Shown piece after piece: positions 26,017 through 34,803 of a DNA stretch of 36,266 bases. The translations under genes were made by a program, and so were the position numbers. The stretch comes from Acidobacteriaceae bacterium. GTDB lineage: Bacteria > Acidobacteriota > Terriglobia > Terriglobales > Acidobacteriaceae. The notes beneath the pieces are model-generated. The model did not search any database and was not told where the DNA came from. It saw only the letters and a list, made by a program, of their open reading frames with translations. Position 1 is the first letter of the stretch. Every line of letters begins with the position of its first letter. Location of the stretch: NCBI GenBank assembly GCA_003140235.1, contig PLJN01000154.1:1-36266 (forward strand). The letters run 5' to 3'.

Positions 26017-27441
26017 TTAGTGCACTATGTCTTGCTTGCCCGCGCTGGTCTGCGGCGCTGACGGTATTTTGAGCGATATTTGGGCGACGCCGTCCGCCAG
26101 GGACAGTTCGCCGCCAATGGAAAACACCATCTCGTGGATGTAGATCAGCTCGCGATCCAGGATGGCGCGCGCGTCCTGCACAACCGTTCCCTGCTCGCTG
26201 GCCCAACGCAATTGAAGAGTGCAGCAGCCTCCCTGGGCTTGCGCGGAAACAGTTAGCGTGAGCGCCCGGGTATTCCGCGCCACCAGTTTGCCAATGAACA
26301 GCACCAGAAGCTGACGGAGCAGCGGCGTACTGGTCACTTGAATGGCGGGGTCCCATTGCCGTTCCACCGTAATCAGGCTGGAATTCACCAACACTTCGAA
26401 ATCGTTCAACACATCATCGAGAAGCGCTTCCAGTGAAATCCAGGGCGCCGTAGGCATGGACACCTCGCGCACCAGGGATGCAATCGTTTTCGCCAGGCCA
26501 ATCGCGCGGTCTGCCTGCTGCTCCATGCTCTTGATGTCCTGGCTCTGGATGGAAAGTGTGCCATTGCGCAGCGCCACCACTTCCAGAAAGCAGCGAACGC
26601 TGGTCAGAGGCTGCGCCAGGTCGTGGGCCACCGAATTGATGATGGCGCGCAGCGGAGTCTGCTGGATCACCATGGCATCCGACGTGGGTATCATCTGGCC
26701 GTGGTTGTGTCCATAGTGCGTGACCTCGCGGCTGGCGCTTCCCGTATCGGAGGAACCCGCAGCCAGCGGCGCCGGACGGCCCAGGCGATAGCCCTGGCCG
26801 CGCACGGTGTTAATCAGCTTTTGCTCGCCGGCAAGATCGATCTTGCGCCGCAGGTAATTCACATACACGTCCACCAGATTGCTGTCGGTTTCCGGCTGCA
26901 GTCCCCAGGACTGGCGTAGCAATTCCTGCCGGGTCACGGTATCGCCGGCATGACGCATCAGCAGATACATCAGCTCAAACTCTTTCGGACTGAGCTTGAT
27001 CTCACGCTTGCCGCGAGTCACACGACGCATTGCCGGGTCCAGTTCCAGGTCTTCCACGCGCAGCACGTTCAACGCGGGGTCCGCTTTGCGACGAAGCAAC
27101 GCATTGGCCCGTGCCGCCAGTTCCTGAAAGGAAAACGGTTTGGTCACGTAGTCGTCAGCCCCCAGGTTCAGCGACTGGACGCGGTCCGACACGCGGTTGC
27201 GCGCGCTCAGCACCATCACCGGTGTGGCCAGGCCATCCGAGCGCAGTCTTTCCAGCAGTTTCAACCCGTCGGTGTTGCCGAAATTCAGGTCAAGGATTAT
27301 GAGCTTGTAATTCTGGCGTCTCAGTTCAGCCAGCACGCTGGTCTCGTTCAGCGCTGTGTGGACAGAATAGCCCTCGGATTCGAGAGACTTAGACAAGAAC
27401 GTCGCGAGATTGACATCATCGTCCGCAAGTAAAATCGACAT
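26017..27441 (-). CDS. OmpR-type response regulator fused to a degenerate histidine-kinase-like domain
   Basis: 474 residues in an unusual order. The receiver domain is residues 1-118 with D8/D9, phospho-acceptor D51 and K101. A winged-helix DNA-binding domain covers about 125-222 (LSPKEFELMYLLMRHAG, VYVNYLRRKID, INTVRGQGYRLG). After a linker comes a HisKA-like helix hairpin with H273 in NSVAHDLAQPLTSV. The last 120 residues sit where a HATPase domain should be but lack recognisable N, G1 and G2 ATP-binding boxes, so the kinase-like half is probably a dimerisation or phosphotransfer module. The start at 27441 follows GGGAGGG; the frame is open 75 nt further upstream. Convergent with the Mos genes, so regulation of them is possible but unproven. 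Confidence 0.85.
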   Translation of the reverse strand: MSILLADDDVNLATFLSKSLESEGYSVHTALNETSVLAELRRQNYKLIILDLNFGNTDGLKLLERLRSDGLATPVMVLSARNRVSDRVQSLNLGADDYVTKPFSFQELAARANALLRRKADPALNVLRVEDLELDPAMRRVTRGKREIKLSPKEFELMYLLMRHAGDTVTRQELLRQSWGLQPETDSNLVDVYVNYLRRKIDLAGEQKLINTVRGQGYRLGRPAPLAAGSSDTGSASREVTHYGHNHGQMIPTSDAMVIQQTPLRAIINSVAHDLAQPLTSVRCFLEVVALRNGTLSIQSQDIKSMEQQADRAIGLAKTIASLVREVSMPTAPWISLEALLDDVLNDFEVLVNSSLITVERQWDPAIQVTSTPLLRQLLVLFIGKLVARNTRALTLTVSAQAQGGCCTLQLRWASEQGTVVQDARAILDRELIYIHEMVFSIGGELSLADGVAQISLKIPSAPQTSAGKQDIVH

Positions 27442-27819
27442 GACACACCACCCTCCCAACTGCACAGGGCCATGGCCCTTCCGGGGGCGCACCACAAGGA
27501 TGCACCAAATTCGCACATTTAGAACAAAAAAATCTTTATTTGCGCTAATCTCAATTTTTTTTGGGAAAGGCTTAAGAACCTTCTCCCAAAATGCAACTCT
27601 GGAATACCACGTTTGGGCCGAAATACACCTTCATAAACGCCCAGACCGTATTCTCATTTCCAGCACTATTTCCAGGTCGTTTCGTGAATTACAGATTGAT
27701 CTAAAGCTCACAATAGACATTTCTCTGCTAAACAGAAGCTGGCGGTTCTTCCTGAATCCAACCTGTTATCCTGTACTGCAACCCAGTTTCAGACTTCAGG
27801 AAAGGCCCGTACAACAACA
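27442..27819. other. Divergent intergenic region with an imperfect hairpin
   Basis: This separates the response regulator and the aldehyde dehydrogenase, which are transcribed away from each other. It is AT-rich and holds TTTTGGGAAAGG (27559-27570) facing CCTTCTCCCAAAA (27579-27591), a near-perfect dyad preceded by a T8 run. It probably contains both promoters; no coding sequence is supported. Confidence 0.5.
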
Positions 27820-29313
27820 ATGTCGGCAAAGACTTACAAAAACTTAATAGACGGTGCATGGATCGAGTCCCGTTCCGGCCAGAGTTATGAAAACCTTAAC
27901 CCCGCGGACACCCGCGATGTAGTCGGCATTTTTCAACGCTCCGACCAGCGCGACATTGCAGACGCCGTTGCCGCCGCCGCACGCGCCTTTGACCGCTGGC
28001 GTCTGGTGCCGGCGCCGCGCCGCGCAGAGATCATCTACCGCGCGGGCGAACTCCTGCTCGAACGCAAAGAAGAATACGCCCGCCAGATGACGCAAGAGAT
28101 GGGCAAGGTCCTGAATGAAGCCCGTGGTGACGTCCAGGAGTCGGTGGACACCGCCTACTACATGGCCGGCGAAGGCCGCCGCCAATTCGGCGTCACCGTC
28201 CCGTCAGAATTGCCGAACAAATTCGCCATGGCAGTCCGCATGCCGATTGGCGTTTGCGGCATGATCTCGCCGTGGAACTTCCCGATGGCCATTCCGTCGT
28301 GGAAACTGTTCCCTGCTCTGGTCTGCGGTAACACCTGCGTCATCAAACCGGCGGAAGATACACCGCTTTCCACCATCAATCTGGTCAAAGCGTTAATGGA
28401 TGCCGGGCTGCCCAAAGGCGTTGTCAACGTAGTCACCGGATTCGGTCCGGAAGCCGGAGCGCCGTTGGTGGAACAGACCAATGTTCGCGCAGTGTCATTC
28501 ACCGGATCCAGCGAAGTCGGCCGGATCGTAGGCGAAGTAGCAGCGCGTTCTTTCAAACCCTGCTCTCTGGAAATGGGCGGCAAGAACGCCATCATTATTC
28601 TTGATGACGCCAATCTCGACCTCGCGCTCGAAGGCGTCCTCTGGGGCGCGTTCGGCACAACAGGCCAGCGCTGCACGGCAGCCAGCCGGGTGATCGTGCA
28701 ACGCGGCGTCTACCGCCAGTTCGCCGACAAGCTGATCTATCGCGCCCAGAAGCTCAAAGTCGGCAATGGCATTGACGAAACCGTCGACATGGGCCCGCAA
28801 GTCAACCAGGCCCAGGTCGAGACCGCGCAGAAGTACGTCGACATCGGCAAAAACGAAGGCGCCAAACTCGAATTGGGCGGCCACCGTCTGAAGGGCCCGG
28901 CCTATGACAACGGATGGTTCTTCGAACCCACTGTTTTTACTGACGTCGATCCGCAAATGCGCATCGCCCAGGAAGAAATTTTTGGTCCGGTAACCGCACT
29001 GATTCCGTGCAACGATTTCGACCATGCCATCGAGATCGCCAACGGCGTCGCGTACGGTCTGTCGTCGTCGGTGTACACCCGCGACGTGAACAAGGCCTTC
29101 AAAGCCATGCGCGATATCTACGCCGGTATCACCTACATCAACGCACCCACCATCGGCGCCGAAGTGCATTTGCCGTTTGGCGGCACCAAAGCCACCGGCA
29201 ACGGCCATCGCGAAGGCGGACTGGGCGCCATCGACTTTTACAGCCAATGGAAATCCATCTACGTGGATTTCTCCGACCGGTTGCAGAGGGCGCAGATCGA
29301 TATGGGTGAGTAG
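27820..29313 (+). CDS. NAD(P)-dependent aldehyde dehydrogenase
   Basis: A 497-residue aldehyde dehydrogenase of normal family length. [20 protein letters not shown] contributes the cofactor site, [12 protein letters not shown] the Rossmann loop, E251 in LEMGGKN the general base and C285 in GQRCTAASR the catalytic nucleophile; QEEIFGPV is the late cofactor-binding segment. The substrate-channel segment [16 protein letters not shown] with [10 protein letters not shown] resembles ALDH7/aminoadipate-semialdehyde and succinate-semialdehyde-type enzymes, so a semialdehyde acid is a likely substrate, but this cannot be fixed from sequence. Cytoplasmic. No operon partner follows; a hairpin at 29403-29422 and then an insertion sequence come next. 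Confidence 0.92.
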   Translation: MSAKTYKNLIDGAWIESRSGQSYENLNPADTRDVVGIFQRSDQRDIADAVAAAARAFDRWRLVPAPRRAEIIYRAGELLLERKEEYARQMTQEMGKVLNEARGDVQESVDTAYYMAGEGRRQFGVTVPSELPNKFAMAVRMPIGVCGMISPWNFPMAIPSWKLFPALVCGNTCVIKPAEDTPLSTINLVKALMDAGLPKGVVNVVTGFGPEAGAPLVEQTNVRAVSFTGSSEVGRIVGEVAARSFKPCSLEMGGKNAIIILDDANLDLALEGVLWGAFGTTGQRCTAASRVIVQRGVYRQFADKLIYRAQKLKVGNGIDETVDMGPQVNQAQVETAQKYVDIGKNEGAKLELGGHRLKGPAYDNGWFFEPTVFTDVDPQMRIAQEEIFGPVTALIPCNDFDHAIEIANGVAYGLSSSVYTRDVNKAFKAMRDIYAGITYINAPTIGAEVHLPFGGTKATGNGHREGGLGAIDFYSQWKSIYVDFSDRLQRAQIDMGE

Positions 29314-29402
29314 CAGCAATTGGCAACTAGCCAAGCTTGGTTTTCCCGAAGCCTTACAGGGCTGGCCGAGGCAACGTGAACGTTCGAACCATGCTCGTGG
29401 AG

Positions 29403-29422
29403 CGCAGCCGCCCCCGGCTGCG
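29403..29422. terminator. Possible terminator hairpin after the aldehyde dehydrogenase
   Basis: CGCAGCCG and CGGCTGCG pair perfectly over 8 bp around CCCC. Only a short T-rich run follows, so it may be a weak terminator or one of the dispersed palindromes of this genome. The surrounding 304-bp gap (29314-29617) has no supported gene. Confidence 0.45.
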
Positions 29423-29617
29423 TTCATTCCCTTGAGAAACACAGGCGAGGGCGACTGTGGTCCACACTCCTCCTTGGCTTGGTCCCCCGATGACGGCGAT
29501 CACCCGATCACGGCGATCCAGGTACGCACATCACGAAAGAGCATTTGATTGGCGTGCTGCGGAAGCATCATCCGTCGTTTATGTTGAGAAAAGAAGCAGT
29601 TAGCAATTAGCCATTTG

Positions 29618-30943
29618 CCAGAACTGTCCGGTCATAAGTTGAATAGATCCAATTGGTTGCAGGAAAGAGATATTTGATCGAGCGAGCCAGGTTGGGAAAG
29701 AGCCTGTAAAAGCGGCACTTTCTCGAACAAAGTGAGACTGAGAATTTGTGAAATCGGGTAAAGGTTGAGTCGCAGTCCCAAGCGCTTGCGAACAATCGAC
29801 ACCAGCACGTAGACGGAGATGGCGATCCAGATTTGAGTCTTCACGGCGTTGGGAGAAAGGCCATAAAACCTCTTGATGCGCAGATGTTGTTTGACCCATT
29901 TGAAAAACAGTTCGATCTGCCAACGGCATTTGTAGAGTTGGGGAATGGCCAGACTGGGCAGCAGAAAGTTGTTGGTCAAAAAAACCAGGGTTTTCCGGGT
30001 AGCGGCATCGTGGTAGCGAATGCGGCGTAGCGGTTCGGGGTAGTACCGGGCGGGGTAAAAACTTTTCAAGCGAATGATTTGATCGCAACGCAGCCCGGTA
30101 TGCGGATCGACCGGATGGGAGCCCACGCGCTGGTAGTAGAGGTTTTTGCGGGCACGAATGATGAAAAAAGCCAGAGCCTGTTTGAGAGTGTAAAGTCGCT
30201 GGAAATCCAGGTAGGCTCGATCCACCAGATAGATGGAGCCGGGTTCCACCACCAGTTGGTCGAGAACGTGAATCTCGTGTATTTTCGCGGGTACAACGCT
30301 GATGAAGGCAGGGATGTTGCCATGCAAATCGAGCAGAGTATGCATTTTGACCGCGGCGTTTTTGGGACGGTAACGAGCCCAGGGAAACAGCGAAAGACAA
30401 AGATCGATGGTGGTGCAGTCCAGAGCGTAGACCGTCTGTTCCAGTTCCACTCCGAAGCTTTCCTGGGCATACAACGGGCGGGCGATGCCAATCAAAACCT
30501 GGGCCAAGTCGGCGTAGATGCGCCAGTCCCGGTTCTCGTTGGCATCGGCCAAGGTGCTGCGCGAGACATGCCCATGAATGCCCAGATGATACAGCCGCGC
30601 TCCCACCGATCGCAGACAGGTTTCGATATCGCGCAGACTCTCGCGGTAGGTGAGTTGGGCAAAGGCCATGCACAGAAATTGATCCCACAGGAAAAACTGC
30701 TGCTCTTGTAGTTGCCACGATAGCGCTCGACGCAACGCCGGAACTCGTGAGCGGGAATGAACTCCATCAACTGCGCAAAAACCGTTTTGCCAATATTCAT
30801 CCGTCCCATCCTCTCCAGATGCTTGGAAAGGATGGCCACAACAGCGTGACGAATTCAAATCGAAAACGCTCGTTTTCACCAACAAGTCCTTATAGCAAAA
30901 CCAGTTACACTGAAATTAAATTTCAATGACCGGACAGTTCTGG
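29618..30943. mobile_element. IS4-type insertion sequence with 18-bp perfect terminal repeats
   Basis: CCAGAACTGTCCGGTCAT at 29618-29635 is exactly repeated in inverse orientation at 30926-30943; including three flanking bases the match is 21 bp. The 1326-bp element contains a single minus-strand transposase that nearly fills it, with its stop codon inside the left repeat. The flanks GCAATTAGCCATTTGCCA (29603-29620) and GCAATTGGCAATTTGCCA (30943-30960) match at 16 of 18 positions. They are either a decayed target duplication or pre-existing filler repeats. The transposase is frameshifted, so this copy is probably immobile. Confidence 0.9.
29632..30809 (-). pseudogene. IS4-family (DUF4372) transposase, frameshifted near 30685
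   Basis: The normal N-terminus (MNIGKTVFAQLMEFIPAHEF, RRCVERYRGNYKSSSFSC) is read from ATG 30809/30800, but the conserved continuation WDQFLCMAFAQLTYRESLRD lies one base off in another frame. Inserting one T in TGTGGGAT (giving TGT TGG GAT) at about 30685 restores a continuous protein of some 390 residues. The rest is intact: VYALDCTTIDL and YLVDRAYLDF carry the two catalytic Asp, and IELFFKWVKQHLRIK the Glu and Lys of the IS4 E-x6-K region. A -1 slippage at the T-rich run just upstream could bypass the break, but this is not usual for IS4 elements, so a single-base deletion is the simpler reading. Confidence 0.85.
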
Positions 30944-31002
30944 CAATTGGCAATTTGCCAAACCAAAACCTGACCGCTGATGACGCAGATGATGCTTTCG
31001 CG

Positions 31003-31078
31003 GCCAGCGCTAAAGCGCATATTTCTAAATGATCTACTTTTTCACGGCCTTGAAAAATGTAAAGGCCGTTCTTCCACC
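31003..31078. repeat. Dispersed intergenic repeat (GCTAAAG...CACGGCCTTGAAA), copy 1
   Basis: Shares GCCAGCGCTAAAGCGCATATT, then TTTTCACGGCCTTGAAA and a GGCCG..CTTC segment with 32667-32730 in the same orientation. The two copies bracket the secreted HExxE gene. No coding sequence. Confidence 0.65.
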
Positions 31079-31129
31079 CGGCCATGAATGGCCGCTTTTC
31101 CACCGAAGGGAAACTGCTTACTCGCAGAC

Positions 31130-31165
31130 AAACAAAAGGCGCCGGCTATCCGGCGCCCTTGTTTT
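31130..31165 (-). terminator. Intrinsic terminator of the secreted HExxE gene
   Basis: Read on the minus strand, GGCGCCGG-ATAG-CCGGCGCC forms a perfect 8-bp stem followed by TTTTGTTTG. It begins about 20 nt after the stop codon. Confidence 0.85.
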
Positions 31166-31178
31166 GGCAGGTTGATGC

Positions 31179-32537
31179 TTATAGCGGGCAGGGTATCGCC
31201 GAATGCGTAAGGACCGTGGTATTGGGATAGCTGAACGCACCACCAATGGCATTGGACGTTGCCCCGTTTTCAAACCACTGCAGCAACGCTTCGGTTTGCG
31301 GGTGATAGGTGAACACCTCGTGCTGTTCGCGAGTGACGATCGGCACGGTTTCGTTCGGCAACACTTCAATCGGATCGCCGGTCTCGAGATTGGCCTGGCA
31401 ATCCACGTTGTCATTGGCGGGAACGCCGGGGAACTGCCAGGTCGGCACGATGTTGTTGCCAAAAGGATCGTTGAGCAACTCTGACGTTTCGTGAGAAAGC
31501 GCCGTTACGTCCTGGACCCCGGGAGGGAAAGTTCCCGGCGACATCCAGCTGGCAAAGGCGTAGATCCAGCGGGGCTGGGGCGTGGCTGTGGGATCAAGAA
31601 AGTACGTATGGAAACCGAGAGTGCAGCAGACCGTGTCTAACTGTTCGTCGACGATCGAAAACAGGAAAGTGTTGGGGTAAAGGTGGTAATTGACCGCCTT
31701 GGTTGTGAAATTACCGCCGTTGATGTCGTTGATGACCTGATTGGTGTCGAGAAGATTAAAGACCAGGTCGAGCAGGAAGACGACGGTGCTGCCGTCCGCG
31801 GCGGGTTGCGTGAAGTAGGTGCGTACTGTCTTGACCGTGTTGTCCGGAAAAACTAGCTGGACGCTGAACGGTATCTGCAGAGCCACGCGATTCACGTAAC
31901 GGGGATTGAGACGGGTATGCCAGCTTTCCTCCATCATGTTGAAGAATTCAGCACGCTGGATCGCATCGCCGAACTGCGTGCGGCCTACGCTGTAGTTGGC
32001 ATCGCGGAAAACCGGAGAATCTTCGGTCAGGTCCTCAAACGGCTTGAAGGGCACGTTGGCAAAAACACTGTTGTCCGGATTGAGCAGTTGCAGGGAGACC
32101 GCCGTGATGTTGGCGTTGAGTTCGGTCGTACCGCCCAGCAAAGGCTGGTTCCCAATCATCACGAAAGGAAAGACGCCGTTCAAGAACGGATCAATCGCGT
32201 TGAACGGAGAAGCGAAGGCGCCCGTAAAAGTAGGCGCTGTGTCCAGTCCAGTGATGTTAGGACCATGATTGTCCTCGCCTTCGGGCTTGCTGGCGCCGGC
32301 GCGAAAGAAACCGCCGCTGCCGGAATTGGAGTCCATAAGGACCAGGCCCCGGGTAGTGGTTGCACCCTTGGGTAACACCAGCCGTATGGCGCCACTGGGT
32401 GGCTTGACGACGTTGACATTGACCGGCGTCTTGAGCCGGACATACCCTTCGTTAGTAGTGGAAGGTTTTTTCTGGCCGAAGCTGGTTGCGGTAATGCCTA
32501 GCAAAAGTAAACTCAGGAAAATGCGCGGACCTTTCAT
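31179..32537 (-). CDS. Secreted protein with HExxE motif, unknown
   Basis: A 452-residue exported protein. The Sec signal peptide (MKGPRIFLSLLLLGITATSFG) starts at 32537, chosen because AAGGAGT lies 5 bp upstream. The mature chain is beta-rich and contains ALSHETSELLNDPFGNN with H349-E350-x-x-E353, then CQANLETGDP and a late QHEVFTYHPQ. I recall similar H-E-x-x-E ... N/D-D-P ... C-x-x-N-L-E-x-G-D-P proteins among secreted proteins of Acidobacteriota and some Proteobacteria; no activity is known to me. The helix with two Glu around a His might bind zinc in a protease-like way, but the HExxH second His is absent. It has its own terminator and stands alone between two repeat copies. Confidence 0.75.
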   Translation of the reverse strand: MKGPRIFLSLLLLGITATSFGQKKPSTTNEGYVRLKTPVNVNVVKPPSGAIRLVLPKGATTTRGLVLMDSNSGSGGFFRAGASKPEGEDNHGPNITGLDTAPTFTGAFASPFNAIDPFLNGVFPFVMIGNQPLLGGTTELNANITAVSLQLLNPDNSVFANVPFKPFEDLTEDSPVFRDANYSVGRTQFGDAIQRAEFFNMMEESWHTRLNPRYVNRVALQIPFSVQLVFPDNTVKTVRTYFTQPAADGSTVVFLLDLVFNLLDTNQVINDINGGNFTTKAVNYHLYPNTFLFSIVDEQLDTVCCTLGFHTYFLDPTATPQPRWIYAFASWMSPGTFPPGVQDVTALSHETSELLNDPFGNNIVPTWQFPGVPANDNVDCQANLETGDPIEVLPNETVPIVTREQHEVFTYHPQTEALLQWFENGATSNAIGGAFSYPNTTVLTHSAIPCPL

Positions 32538-32666
32538 AAAGGACTCCTTAGAAGAAATTACAGAGAACATGGCTCCACCACGATATACCTACTTTGGGTT
32601 TCAGTAAACCCAAACTATGGAGAAACTATGTGAATTTTGAAGTCGGGCCATTTTCGGTTATAGGTA

Positions 32667-32730
32667 GCCAGTGCTAAAGAGCATATTCGAACGAACCTCT
32701 TTTCACGGCCTTGAAAGGCCGCCTTCTACC
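32667..32730. repeat. Dispersed intergenic repeat (GCTAAAG...CACGGCCTTGAAA), copy 2
   Basis: Direct copy of 31003-31078 with a few substitutions and a shorter middle: GCCAGTGCTAAAGAGCATATT, then TTTTCACGGCCTTGAAAGGC and CCTTCTACC. Confidence 0.65.
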
Positions 32731-32782
32731 GTAAGATGAGCATTTTCTTGCCGTTCCTCGACGATTTCATGAGGCGGCGTTT

Positions 32783-32857
32783 TGCAGGGGCTGAAGCCCG
32801 AGGTGATGGGCGCTAGCGGCACGACTCCGCTTCGTTAAAGTCGTGCCTGATACAAAC
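32783..32857. repeat. Two-hairpin dispersed repeat, copy 2
   Basis: GCAGGGGCTGAAGCCC is followed by a GGCACGACT/AGTCGTGCC hairpin (9-bp stem) and CTGATACAAACC. It matches the architecture of 10711-10773; the second hairpin differs in sequence but keeps pairing, as expected for a structure-conserved repeat. Confidence 0.8.
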
Positions 32858-32962
32858 CGCCGTCTTAAACATGCCGTTTTAAACATTTAGTTGCGGCTTC
32901 TCGTGCTGTGCCACACAAATCCTCTTGCTGCCGCCCGCGGATGGAATAGAATCTCTACTTCA

Positions 32963-34528
32963 ATGGCGGACCCCACCATCCCAAAAACGACAACGCCTTC
33001 GGCCAAGAACGCGGTTCAGGTAAACGTGTTTGCCGTGCACGGCGTGGACCCGGAAGTCCAGGCCTACGCCATGGCCAAGTATTCGCGGTCGGCGTTGTCC
33101 ATGAAGGAATCGCTGAAGGAGATCAGCGAGCAGAAGGCCGAGCAGTTTCTCAACACGTTTTATTTTCAGTATGGCCACCGGTCGATTGCCGACCTGGCGC
33201 ATCTGGCGTTTGCCATTGAGCGGCTTTCGATTCTGGCGGCCATTGTGCTCGTGGACGAACAGCGCTGGGACGGGCAGGAGCGCTCCACGCGCTACCAGAA
33301 TTTCAAGAAGAGCGGATATTACGTGCCCGATTTCGGCACGGAGACGAAGTGTCAGGAAACCTATTGCGCAACCGCTGATTTTCTTTTTGCGGAGTATGAC
33401 GCGTTCACCGACGCGATGCTGCGTTATTACACCGCACATGTGGCGCGTCCGGAGGCCATGGCGGAAGACGCTTATACGCGGACACTGCGCGCACGGGCGT
33501 TTGACAACTCGCGCTACTTGCTTCCACTGGCTACCAATACCTCCCTGGGGCAGATCGTGAACGCGCGCACTTTGGAGACGCAGATTGCGCGGTTGCTTTC
33601 CAGTCCGTATGCGGAAGTCCGGAACTTGGGTGGTTTGCTGAAAGACGCAGCCAAAGAACCGGCGTTCAATGTGCAAGCGGAAGCGTTGCGCGGACTCGTC
33701 GAGGAAATCAAAGCTAGCGACGCCGCGTTGGGCGCCAAAGCGGAGCAGCAGCTTCAGCGTCCGATTCGCGTTGCGCCTACCTTGGTGAAGTATGCCAACG
33801 CCAGCGAATACGAAATCGCAACACGCAAGGAACTGGCGCTCGCAGCAGCGGAAATCATGGCCGGCGCCGCGATTACTCCTGCGCCGTTGGTGGATCTAGT
33901 CGAAGACGGGTCGCTTGAAGTTGAGATTGCCGCGACGTTGCTTTATTCGGCTTGTCATTATTCTTACCGGCAAGTGCGCGAGCGGGTGGAGTCGCTGACG
34001 GCGGCACAGCGCGACGAGATCATTGATCTCGGCTTGCGGCATCGCGGGCCGCATGACGAATTGCTGCGCAGCTTTCACGCCGGACAGCGGTTCTGCTTTG
34101 ACATTCTTATGGACATCGGCGGCTTTCGCGATATGCATCGCCATCGCCGGTGCACGCAGATTGAGCAAGGCTTCACGCAACTCCACGGGTATGACACGCC
34201 GCCGGATATCGTTGCGGCCGGCCTGCAAGAACGCTACGAAGCAGCCATGCAGCGGGCCACACTCTCCAGTGATCAGCTCGCCTCCGCGCCTGATCCGCAT
34301 GCTCCGCTGTATCTGCTGCCCATGGGTTTCCGCAAACGGACGCTTTTTAAAATGGACCTTGCCGAAGCGTTGTACATCGCCGAGTTGCGGTCCGGAGCAG
34401 CCGGACACTTTTCGTATCGCAATGTGGCGTATGCCATGTACGAGGAAGTGGCCAAAAAGCACCCTGGGCTGGCGCCGTACTTCCGCGTAACAGACGTGAA
34501 AGAACCAGTGGACCTGCTCAAACGCTGA
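32963..34528 (+). CDS. Two-domain ThyX-like (FAD-dependent thymidylate synthase-type) protein
   Basis: A 521-residue protein with two ThyX-like halves. The first has GVDPEVQAYAMAKYSRSALS, YGHRSIADLAHLAFAIERLS and ERSTRYQNF (R110-Y111). The second has CHYSYRQVRERVESL, LRHRGPHDELLRSFHAG and GGFRDMHRHRRCTQ (R393-H394-R395). Classical ThyX is about 220-250 residues and carries one RHRxxSxNxxSxRY motif; here RHR survives only in the second half and S-x-RY only in the first. ThyX methylates dUMP using FAD and methylene-tetrahydrofolate; whether this protein does so is uncertain. Start at 32963 is the first Met before the conserved VQVNVFAVHGV; the open frame extends upstream to 32891 through non-conserved sequence. 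Confidence 0.8.
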   Translation: MADPTIPKTTTPSAKNAVQVNVFAVHGVDPEVQAYAMAKYSRSALSMKESLKEISEQKAEQFLNTFYFQYGHRSIADLAHLAFAIERLSILAAIVLVDEQRWDGQERSTRYQNFKKSGYYVPDFGTETKCQETYCATADFLFAEYDAFTDAMLRYYTAHVARPEAMAEDAYTRTLRARAFDNSRYLLPLATNTSLGQIVNARTLETQIARLLSSPYAEVRNLGGLLKDAAKEPAFNVQAEALRGLVEEIKASDAALGAKAEQQLQRPIRVAPTLVKYANASEYEIATRKELALAAAEIMAGAAITPAPLVDLVEDGSLEVEIAATLLYSACHYSYRQVRERVESLTAAQRDEIIDLGLRHRGPHDELLRSFHAGQRFCFDILMDIGGFRDMHRHRRCTQIEQGFTQLHGYDTPPDIVAAGLQERYEAAMQRATLSSDQLASAPDPHAPLYLLPMGFRKRTLFKMDLAEALYIAELRSGAAGHFSYRNVAYAMYEEVAKKHPGLAPYFRVTDVKEPVDLLKR

Positions 34529-34803
34529 ATGCCAAATTGGGTCCAGGTGACGAAAGTTTTCCCCTTCACCACAGCTCACAGCATGTTCTAATTATTCTTA
34601 GCCATAAAACCTTATAAAGTAAATTGCGAAGATTAGAAACCGCTTCCCTTAGCGCCGGGTTCACAGTAGAATTGTCGCTAAAGAAAGCCCAGACCTTGGG
34701 TTGATGAGCTCTGCCCCCTTCGGTAAATTTCTTTCTTGCTGTTTACTAAGGAGCCGCATCCAACGATAATCCAGTGGGCGGAGATTGTTCTTTGCTCGAA
34801 TCA

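Larger units (their letters stand above)
32538..32962. other. Divergent intergenic region with two repeat families
   Basis: This region holds the promoter side of both the secreted HExxE gene and the ThyX-like gene. It contains the copy at 32667-32730 of the GCTAAAG repeat and the two-hairpin repeat at 32783-32857. No gene is supported. Confidence 0.6.

Noticed and set aside
27559-27591. Hairpin considered as a terminator
   Set aside because: It lies between divergent genes, and the T-run is on the wrong side of the stem for either transcript.
30670-30700. Programmed -1 frameshift in the IS transposase
   Set aside because: The T-rich run is not a proper slippery heptamer in the upstream frame, and slippage there would not restore the conserved S-C-W-D-Q sequence; a single-base deletion would.
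31179-32537. Zinc metalloprotease call for the secreted HExxE protein
   Set aside because: The second His of HExxH is Glu, and no other protease signature was recognised.
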